This document shows positions 56,554 through 64,000 of a DNA stretch of 64,000 bases, piece after piece (position 1 is the first letter of the stretch; each line of letters opens with the position of its first letter). The stretch lies in contig NC_050104.1 of NCBI RefSeq assembly GCF_902167145.1, forward strand, positions 13,166,001 to 13,230,000. The letters run 5' to 3'. Origin of the DNA: Zea mays (Eukaryota > Streptophyta > Magnoliopsida > Poales > Poaceae). The notes beneath the pieces are model-generated. The model ran no database searches and had not been told where the DNA came from. It was given only the letters and a program-made list of their open reading frames with translations. The translations under genes and the position numbers were made by a program.

Positions 56554-57889
56554 TGAAAGGGAATTAGGCTTACACCTAGTTCCTAAATAATTTTGGTGGT
56601 TGAATTGCCCAACACAAATATTGGACTGACTAGTTTGCTCTAGTGTATAAGTTATACAGGTGTAAAAGGTTCACATCTAGCCAATAAAAAGACCAAGTGT
56701 TGGATTCAACAAAGGAGCAATAAGGCAACCGAGGGCACCTCTGGCCGGAGGCACCGGACTGTCCGGTGTGCACCGGACAGTGTCCGGTGCGCCCGTAGAC
56801 TTCGTTTTCTACCCTTCGCCAGAGGACTTCGACTTCAACCCTTCGCCCTCGGGAATTCGCGGAGGCCGGCGCGCTATAATTCACCGGACTGTCCGGTGTG
56901 CACCGGACATGTCCGGTGTGCCAACGAACCGCGGCCTCCGGAACTCGCCACCCTCGGGTTCGCGCGGCAGCCGCTCCGCTAAAATTCACCGGACTGTCCG
57001 GTGTGCACCGGACTGTCCGGTGAACCACGGAGCAACGGCTACTTCCGCGCCAACGGTCACCTGCAAGCGCATTTAATGCGCGCTCTGCGCGCTCAGTCGG
57101 CAGGCGCGCCCATACCGTTGCACCGGACAATGAACAGTTCATGTCCGGTGTACACCGGACATCCAGGCGGGTCCACATGTCAGAGCTCCAACGGTCAGAA
57201 TCCAACGGCAACGATGACGTGGCAGGGGGCACCGGACTGTCCGGTGTGCACCGGACTGTCCGGTGCGCCATCGAACAGAGAGCTCCCAGCAACGGCCACA
57301 TTTGGTGGTTGGGGCTATAAATACCCCAACCACCCCACCATTCATTGCATCCAAGCTTTCCACTTCTCAACCACTTACAAGAGCCAGGCATTCAATTCTA
57401 GACACATTCAAAGAGATCAAATCCTCTCCAATTCCACACAAAACCCTAGTGACTAGAGAGAGTGATTTGCCGTGTTCATTTGAGCTCTTGCGCTTGGATT
57501 GCTTCTTTTCTTTCTCATTTGTTCTTGTGATCACAACTCCATTGTAATCAAGGCAAGAGGCACCAATTGTGTGGTGGCCCTTGCGGGGAAGTTTTGTTCC
57601 CGGCTTTGATTTGAGAAGAGAAGCTCACTCGGTCCGAGGGACCGTTTGAGAGAGGGAAGGGTTGAAAGAGACCCGGCCTTTGTGGCCTCCTCAACGGGGA
57701 GTAGGTTTGCAAGAACCGAACCTCGGTAAAACAAATCTCCGTGTCTCACTTGCTTATTCGCTTGGGATTTGTTTTGTGCCCTCTCTCTCGGACTCGTTTA
57801 TATTTCTAACGCTAACCCCGGCTTGTAGTTGTGTTTATATTTGTAAATTTCAGTTTCGCCCTATTCACCCCCCCTCTAGGCGACTATCA
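56554..57889 (+). repeat. 3' LTR of element E (1336 bp)
   Basis: Starts TGAAAGGGAATTAGG, ends CGACTATCA, then CCTAT. Same length as the 5' LTR and nearly identical to it. Confidence 0.96.
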
Positions 57890-57894
57890 CCTAT

Positions 57895-59780
57895 AAAGGT
57901 GGCGATCAAATTTAAGAGTTGGTCCACAACTCGGGACATATCATCATAGTAGGGCTGAAGCAGCCCGATATACGCAGCGAAGCAAATCAGCGGTCCAACA
58001 GCCACATGCAAGGTTGGGAACAGGCGTAACTCTTACCCGATCTCCTTTTTTCTGAAAAACAACAAATAAGCAAGGGTGAGTACAAACATACTCAGCAGCC
58101 CACCTTCACCCGCGGAATGGGGAAATCAGATATAATGCATGGAATATGTGGAGCTCAGGATATTTTGCAGAAACAACAATATTTTATGCAGGGTTGTTTT
58201 GTAAAACATTTTGCATTTTTCAAAGCACATTCTCTCCCAAAGGATCAAGAAGTTTTTCAATATAGAATAAAATCCCCTGGACTAAACCATCCAGGTATCT
58301 CAGTAGTTTCCCACTGGTTTTCATTTTCAAAAACAGCTAATGGACTTCCCGTCCACCATAGCTCACGACTCAACCGCCGGACCTTTTAAAACCACTTTTC
58401 AAAAGGCACTTTTTTTTGGAAAACAAAACACTAATTGTCATACCACACCAGACTCGTCCATTCTTGTGGACACAGACTATTCGAATAGGTTTGAACTCTG
58501 CGCAGAGGTGTACATTTTACCCACTAGTCCGGCTCTGCGATCTCATAGCTAGTGAGACCCGAATCCGAATCTCTTTCTTTCCTCGCACGTCCCTACCTTA
58601 ACGGTTATACCGGAAGGAGTCAGGCCACCGCCATGCCCAAACCGGACAAAACATTCCCCCTCCTTATCCTCCCGGTGCTCCCCAGCCTTCATAACCCTGG
58701 GTTTGAACCGTACAAGTTCAGATTGAGTGACTGCCCCCACAGTCTCGAGTGGTTGTACTTATCATGAGTACAAGTAGTGAAGGATGACAAACAGGTCCTT
58801 ATATGAGGGGACAATCCTTATGCTCACACCTAAACCAGCTGAGCCAACACCTGAGGCCCTCCCCTAAACCAGGGAGTCCTTGATCATCCCTACTCAAAGG
58901 CGATAAGGGTGAAAACCCTTCATCATACTCATTTTGAAAAGCATTTTCTTTTGAAAACTCACACCATTTCTCAAATCATTTGTAACAAATATATCAAGGA
59001 TTGATTACGGCAAGTGGCTGGGTGGCCATCATAACTTGTCTCAAAATCATATCATGCATAAAATAACAGGCTGAGGGTTGTGGTTGAAAAATCATAGGTA
59101 ATTTATGCATCAAAGGGATCCAGTGAGCTTGTCGTGCTTATCAGGCGAAGGGGGAAGGAGAGCTCGCGGAACTGGCTTCTGGCTCCATCGCCTGGCGTAG
59201 ACTTGCAGATCTGGCCTCCACGAGACGGCACGAATGCTCTGATAACTATGCAACATGAACAAGCAAACATGCAAACCAGCAAGTATACCAACAAATATTT
59301 AGTATAGTGGTCAGAATAGTGATATATGGATGGGTAGAGTCTTGAGTATAATCTTTGTCATGTGGTGTTTTGATATTACTGGTGGTGAGCGGAGGTGCTT
59401 ACCAGGAGGGTGGACTAGAGACGAAGCGACACTATGCGTGTAGCCGGCAGAGCGGAGTAACTGAGTGGGTGGGGTGTTTGCCTTGGCTGAGGGTGTTGAG
59501 CGTGTGTGGAGAGGGAGAGGGAGAGGGAGAGGGTAGCTGGGTGTATTTATAGATGAGTGTATGTGGTGTAGCACAGTGAAGTTCACTGTTGCTGAGAATA
59601 GTGACGAATGAATCGTCTGACTTAGTATGAACAGGAGAGTTATAGGTAGAATATGAGACAAGAGTATTTTGGGAGTTTTCTGGAATATGGACCGGGCTTA
59701 AGAGATGACATGGTTGGATAGGGAATAGTTTGATAAGAATTTAGAAACAAGAATTATTGGAATCTGAGTTTGGAAGCCTG
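57895..59780. other. LTR-like noncoding DNA, grass repeat of unknown family
   Basis: No protein is supported. The stretch has features I associate with a widespread grass LTR repeat: GAGTACAAACATACTCAGCA at about 58078, a TTGAACTCTGCGCAGAGGTG segment near 58490, and CTCCCCAGCCTTCATAACC near 58678. On the minus strand TATAAATA at about 59555-59548 is followed by a CCCTCT-rich leader (a plus-strand GAGAGG repeat at 59508-59535), which looks like an LTR promoter reading leftward. The boundaries were not found. Confidence 0.4.
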
Positions 59781-59784
59781 GTTC

Positions 59785-59860
59785 AAAGGAATCTCAAAGT
59801 TAAGCATGCTCAACTTGGAGAAACCTAGGATGGGTGACCAGATGGGAGGTTCCCTACTGG
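59785..59860 (+). repeat. 5S-rRNA-like sequence
   Basis: AAAGTTAAGCATGCTCAACTT and AGGATGGGTGACCAGATGGG match, in order and spacing, the AAGTTAAGCGTGCT and AGGATGGGTGACCTCCTGGG internal region of plant 5S rRNA. The 5' and 3' ends of 5S do not match, so this is a 5S-derived element part, not a gene. 5S-like stretches are known in plant LTRs such as Cassandra and in other grass LTR repeats. Confidence 0.65.
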
Positions 59861-59954
59861 AAGGAAAATCACAGTCACCGGAGTTCGTATGACTAGAATA
59901 TGGTCTTAGGTGGACTCAATAGCATGATGGATGAGTAGTTGAAATTTGGAGTGA

Positions 59955-60048
59955 TCGGATGATCGATGAATAGTAACGATGAATAGTAATGATGAATAGT
60001 GACGACAAAAAGTAATTATAGATGTCATCGATGAATAGTAACGATGAT
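59955..60048. repeat. Imperfect tandem repeats of GATGAATAGTAAC
   Basis: The 13-bp motif GATGAATAGTAAC and variants with AATG or GACG recur about five times. Element F was inserted at the end of the array, with ATGAT as the left target-site candidate (60044-60048). Confidence 0.75.
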
Positions 60049-60721
60049 TGTTGGGGGCCTTCGGCTTCCGAAGGTCCTCAAAAACATGATTTAACAATGT
60101 TTCTGGAGTATGATACATGAACAAGTACCTTCGGACTTAGGTCAAAACCACAGTATGAAGAAGCACAAAGAATACGAAGGATGGCGCAGAACCGAAGCTG
60201 TTTGCAGGAGAGCTTCGGCGTGATAGCAGAAAAGGAAACCGACTTAAAGGAGAAAAGGCTATTTAGACCCCGATGGATTACTATAGAGTTATTAGCAAAT
60301 GTAAAGGGCATGGGTGTAATTTTACATGGGCTGCATCCCGTGCCTATAAATAGATGAACAGTGCTCCCATACTGTTCAAGCTGACTTGGCATTTGCTTTT
60401 GTGTCACGCTTGTACTTTTGCTTTCTTTCAAGCCGAAGGTACACTTGTAATTTAATGTCATTTCTATTTTTCCATGTTAATAAAATAGAAATGGGCTAAT
60501 AATGATATATAAATGTTCATGATATCTTTCGTATTTCATGTGTTTCACATTTTCACTATCATATGCCGTAATGATGAAGGTATGTCCTTCATGACCTTCG
60601 TCCGAAGATCATTATATCCCGAGGGAATAATGCTTCGAAGGACGAAGGACATTAATCATTTAACCCCCTTTTTGTGTTGCCTTGTTCTTAATTCATAGCA
60701 TTTGAGAACAAGTCCCCAACA
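60049..60721 (+). repeat. 5' LTR of element F (673 bp)
   Basis: Starts TGTTGGGGGCCTTCGG and ends GTCCCCAACA. TATAAATA is at 60345-60352, with the hairpin arms GAACAGTG and TACTGTTC at 60356-60377. Confidence 0.93.
60345..60352 (+). promoter_or_regulatory. TATA box in the 5' LTR of F
   Basis: TATAAATA in GTGCCTATAAATAGATG, same context as element B. Confidence 0.72.
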
Positions 60722-60722
60722 T

Positions 60723-60733
60723 TGGCGCCCACC
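60723..60733 (+). other. Primer-binding site of element F
   Basis: TGGCGCCCACC one base after the LTR, identical to A and B. Confidence 0.7.
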
Positions 60734-60780
60734 TCCCGTGAACCCTTTTTGACCACCTTCGGCAAGCATTGACCTTCGTC

Positions 60781-62307
60781 ATGCCGCCAAAGAAACCTTC
60801 AGCAACAGGGGCTACTGCTCTGCAGCCGCTGGACCCGAACCAGGAGACCCTTTCTCTTCGAGAAGCCCGAAGCCAGAAGAGGACGGCCACCAGTCCAACG
60901 CCTCAAGAGGACGATTTGGACCAAGAAATCAGGAACATGGAGATGTTGCATCAACAAGTGCAAAGGAAGAAAGAAAAGATGGCCCGGCTAGCTGACCTAC
61001 AAAGGCAGATAGACGAAGCCTCGGAAGAAGTTCGTCATCTTACGCAAGATGAGCAGAACCGGAGGCCCCAGTACAGAGAGCTTCACCAAGAGGGCTTCGT
61101 CAACGAAGATGACTGGTATGAGGATTTCCATCATGGAAATTTTGCTTTTGATGATGCTTCTCCTCTGTCAGCAGAACTGCAGGCTACACCTTGGCCCCCG
61201 TCTTATAAACCACCTCAGCTCCCAATGTATGACGGACACTCAGATCCAAAGCAATTTCTGATGAGCTATGAAGCAACCATATCTTCATATGGTGGCAATA
61301 CTGCAGTCATGGCAAAATCCTTTGTCATGGCAGTCAAAAATGTTGCACATACCTGGTACTCTTCTCTTCGGCCAGGAACAATCACATCGTGGCAAAAGCT
61401 GAAGGACATGCTCATCACCAGCTTTCAAGGGTTTCAGATGAAGTCGGTCACTGCTCAAGCTTTGTTCTAGTGCACTCAGGATCATGAAGAATACCTTCAG
61501 GCCTATGTCCGAAGGTTCTTACGACTGAGGGCACAGGCGCCAACGGTGCCTAATGAAATTGTTATTAAGGCCATGATTAAGGGGCTTCAGCCAGGACCTA
61601 CAGCCCAATACTTTGACAGGAAACCCCCTCAGACCTTGGAGAAACTGCTTCAGAAGATGGAAGAATATATCCGAGCAGATAATGACTTTCGGCAAAGAAG
61701 GGAGGAAGCTTACAGGTTCTCTAAAATGACTAGGGGCTTCGGAGGGAGAATCCACCCTAGGCACGTCAGATCTATCCATTCTACTCAGAATGGCAATAGG
61801 GGAAGTCAGCAACAAAGACCGCAGTATTCCTCCCAGGCTTCAGGGCAGCAACAGAACTATCCTCGGCCCCCAGCTCCAAGGGGCAGAGGCGCCAGGGGCT
61901 TCGGAGGAAGGTTTGGGGATCAACCAAGGAAAATTTACTGCCTATTCTGTGGTGAGGACAAGGGCCATACTACCAGGATGTGCCTTGTTACCATTCAAAA
62001 ACAGAAGGAGATAGCAGAAGCTACAGCCCAACAGAGCCAGCCGAAGCAGGTTATGCATACTGCTTCGTACCACTCACCATACATTCCAGAGTATGTGGGT
62101 AACCATCCTGCAGTTTCTGTTGCTTCGGCAAGCCAACCTCAGGCATCTTGGCAACAGCCCCCACCTCCACCACCAATGCAACCCGCTTATCCCCAAGGCC
62201 AGCAGCCAGAAGGGAGCCAGCACAATCACCAGCAGCGAGACTTTAGGGAGCAGTCCGAAACTCGCACAGTCAACAGTACTCTGCCAGAATCGAAGCACAT
62301 CTACTAA
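60781..62307 (+). pseudogene. gag: gag of element F, one in-frame stop
   Basis: Starts MPPKKPSATG and ends SKHIY like the other copies; 508 sense codons are in one frame, broken only by TAG at 61468-61470, where element B has CAG (Gln) in QALFQCTQD. Order: N-terminal coiled coil, Gag core (YDGHSDPKQFLMSYEA through PPQTLEKLLQKMEEYI), basic Gly/Arg/Gln region, a zinc knuckle CLFCGEDKGHTTRMC, and a Pro/Gln-rich tail. The change is a single C-to-T transition. As with A and B no pol follows. Confidence 0.9.
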
Positions 62308-62509
62308 GATATATCCTACCTCTGAAACAGCTTTTACATTTGTTATCATTTACCTTTTCAATAAAGAGCAATCATTGAAAACTTAGTTCTTTTCTTGTTT
62401 TCAATTTCTTGTAATTGCTTCATCATTATCATAATGAATATACCTTCTTCAAACATCGACGAAGCTCTAAAGGTCTTGACGAAGGAATGCACTGCAAGTT
62501 TTTGTCGAA

Positions 62510-62735
62510 GCAACAAAAGTCGTTCTTAAGGGGACGCAGTGTAAGTTTTCTGCTCAAAAGTTGTTCCAAAGGGAATGCAGAGCTTACAGCGAAAAATAAA
62601 CGTTGATACCACCGAAATAAAAGGCGAAGAAGCTCCTAAGGGAGGCTTACAGCGAAAAATAAACGCTGATACCGCCGAAATAAAAGGCGAAGAAGCTCCT
62701 AAGGGAGGCTTACAGCAAAAAGTCAACGCTGATAG
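62510..62735 (+). repeat. Tandem-repeat array of element F, period about 63 bp
   Basis: Units start GCTTACAGCGAAAAATAAACG at 62582 and 62645, with a third, shortened unit at 62708. They contain CCGAAATAAAAGGCGAAGAAG and CTCCTAAGGGA. This is the same family as the 60-bp array of element B, but the unit is changed and the central CGTTCC-GAATGCAG segment is lost in most units. Confidence 0.88.
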
Positions 62736-63098
62736 ACCAAAAAAATAAATTGTATGCTCCACTGGGGAATGTGTGTGGGCCTCCAGCGCAAATATCATTT
62801 TGCATGTCATTACATCATTACATCATGTGCATAGCATAGCATCATACATCATATTGCATCAATGGCACAAGAAGGGGATGCAATGTTGACCTTCGGAAAG
62901 ATAGACAATGTTGATCTACAATATTGAGCTTCGGAGATTGTTTCGAAGAAGTGCCAAGGCACAAAATAAGTTTTCAAGAAATACAGCTTCGTCACATTGA
63001 TATGAAAAAGGAGATCCATTGTTCACAAAGCATAATGTTTCTTCGGAAACTGTATATTTTACGGAATATGGATATTCTTCACGAAGCATGAAAAGAAG
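62736..63098. other. Spacer of element F up to the nested LTR
   Basis: Noncoding, with CATCATTACATCATG-type AT-rich words and scattered GCTTCGGA. Collinear with the spacer of element B (about 29890-30213). Confidence 0.6.
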
Positions 63099-64000
63099 TG
63101 TCGGCGTTTCGAGACCGGGGGGTCCCTGGGCCGACGAGTGAGTGTCGCCGCGTGCCCCAGCCTAGATGGGTCGAGCGCGAGGGCGAGCGCGAAGGGGGGA
63201 GAGCGAGACGGCCGGAGACCGGCGTGAGAGAGGTGGGAATCCCGCGGCCTTCGTGTTCGTCCCGCGCCCAGGTCGGGTGCGCTTGCAGTAGGGGGTTACA
63301 AGCGTCCACGCGGGAGAGGGAAGCGAGCGGCTCCAAGCGAGCGCCTGTCTCGTCCTCGTCCCCGCGTGGCCAACCCTCTCTAAGAGGGCCCCGGTCCTTC
63401 CTTTTATAGGCGTAAGGAGAGGAGCCAGGTGTACAATGGGGGGTGTAGCAGAGTGCTACGTGTCTAGCGGAGGAGAGCTAGCGCCCTAAGTACATGCCGT
63501 CGTGGCAGCCGGAGAGATTTTGGCACCCAGCTGGTGTGATGTCGTGGCCGTCGGAGGAGCGATGGAGCCTGGCGGAGGGATAGCTGTCGGAGCGGTTGAG
63601 TCCTTGCTGGCGTCCTCTTGCTTCCGTAAGGGGGCTGAGAGCCGCCGTCGTCACGGAGTACGCGGGGCGCCATCATTGCCTATCTGGCGGAGCGAGCCAA
63701 ATGGGACACCGGTCTTGTTTCCTGCGACCCGAGTCAGCTCGGGGTAGGGCGATGATGGCGTCTCCTGTTGACGTGGCTGGTCTACGCCCTAGGTTGGGCG
63801 ATGTGGAAGCTCCTCCGAAGCCGAGGTCGAGTTTGTCTTCCGTGGCCGAGGTCGAGTCCGAGCCCCCGGGTCGGGCGAGGCGGAGGCCGTCGGCTGAGGC
63901 CAGGGCGGAGTCCGAGCCCTGGGGTCGGGCGGAGCGGAGTTCGTCGTCTTCTGGGGCTGAGCCCGAGTCCGAGCCCTAGGTCGGGCGGAGCGGAGTTCGC
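63099..64000 (+). mobile_element. Start of a GC-rich LTR retrotransposon nested in element F
   Basis: An abrupt switch to GC-rich DNA begins with TGTCGGCGTTTCGAGACCGG, an LTR-type TG start, right after AGAAG, the candidate left target duplication (63094-63098). CTTTTATAGG near 63401 may be its TATA region. From about 63770 the sequence turns into imperfect repeats of GTCGGGCGGAGCGGAGTTCG and GAGTCCGAGCCC. This type of sequence resembles LTRs of abundant maize gypsy families (Huck/Flip/Gyma group, from memory, not certain). The long open frames here follow from GC content and repeats. Only part of the LTR is in the window. Confidence 0.75.

Larger units (their letters stand above)
48341..57889 (+). 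mobile_element. Element E: apparently intact Sirevirus-type retrotransposon
   Basis: Complete 9549-bp element with two 1336-bp LTRs and the exact duplication CCTAT (48336-48340 and 57890-57894). Gag and pol are open from end to end, and the primer-binding site, polypurine tract, TATA box and LTR termini are all present. By eye I found only one LTR mismatch (T at 48786 against C at 56999), so it inserted very recently. Of the elements here it is the best candidate for an autonomous copy, and it could in principle supply enzymes to D- or C1-like copies. Whether it is transcribed cannot be seen. Confidence 0.96.
60049..64000 (+). mobile_element. Element F: third copy of the A/B family, partial in window
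   Basis: Begins with a 673-bp LTR, then the primer-binding site, a gag with one stop codon, tandem repeats and spacer. At 63098 it breaks off where a different LTR starts. The break point falls in the word GCATGAAAAGAAG, which in element B (about 30200-30213) continues without interruption, so F should resume beyond the right edge. The antisense gene is not visible and should lie there. The LTR starts TGTTGGGGGCC like the 5' LTR end of A. The right target duplication cannot be checked. Confidence 0.9.

Noticed and set aside
59785..59860. A functional 5S rRNA gene
   Set aside because: Only the central part matches; both ends and several conserved positions are absent.
63098..63979. Open frames in the terminal GC-rich LTR
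   Set aside because: Composition-driven; the sequence is LTR-like with imperfect GC repeats and no protein similarity.

Overview
The window looks like repeat-dense intergenic DNA of a large grass genome, most likely maize (Zea mays) or a close relative. The reasons are stacked LTR retrotransposons with 5-bp target-site duplications (TSDs), Sirevirus-type Ty1/copia elements whose LTRs are packed with CACCGGAC/GTCCGGTG palindromes (the Opie/Ji/Giepum type), Ty3/gypsy-like elements rich in CTTCGG/CCGAAG, and a plant Helitron carrying both RPA-like and Rep/helicase genes. No intact ordinary host gene, rRNA gene, tRNA gene or CRISPR array was found.

Layout. 1-5331: old repeat-derived DNA, with a decayed gag relic (about 1240-2080), a GC-rich tandemly duplicated island (2161-2995) and AT-rich intron-like sequence. 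5332-22007: element A, a minus-strand non-autonomous gypsy-type element (TSD ATTAT), split by the Sirevirus-type element C1 at 11596-20869 (TSD GATAG). 22013-27131, 34526-34832 and 44375-48340: one degenerate Helitron with an RPA70-like gene and a multi-exon Rep/helicase gene. Three retrotransposons cut it: element B (27137-34520, TSD AACAC), Sirevirus-type D on the minus strand (34833-44374, TSD GTAAC) and Sirevirus-type E (48341-57889, TSD CCTAT). 57895-60048: LTR-like noncoding DNA with a 5S-rRNA-like stretch. 60049 to the right edge: element F, a third copy of the A/B family, itself split at 63099 by the start of another GC-rich LTR element that runs off the window.

How the genes work. 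The Sirevirus-type elements encode a large Gag with a CCHC zinc knuckle and coiled-coil tail, and a Pol with protease, DD35E integrase, YVDD reverse transcriptase and RNase H. E is open throughout and has almost identical LTRs. C1 and D each carry one nonsense codon in pol. In all three the gag and pol frames differ, and a conserved candidate intron of 135-136 nt would join them in phase.

The A/B/F family encodes Gag but no Pol, so it must be mobilised in trans. Where the 3' half is visible (A and B) it also carries, antisense to gag, a three-exon gene for a protein resembling the plant 'putative gypsy-type transposon' domain with a coiled-coil tail. That gene has its own TATA box just inside the 3' LTR. 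This convergent two-gene layout is the most interesting system in the window.
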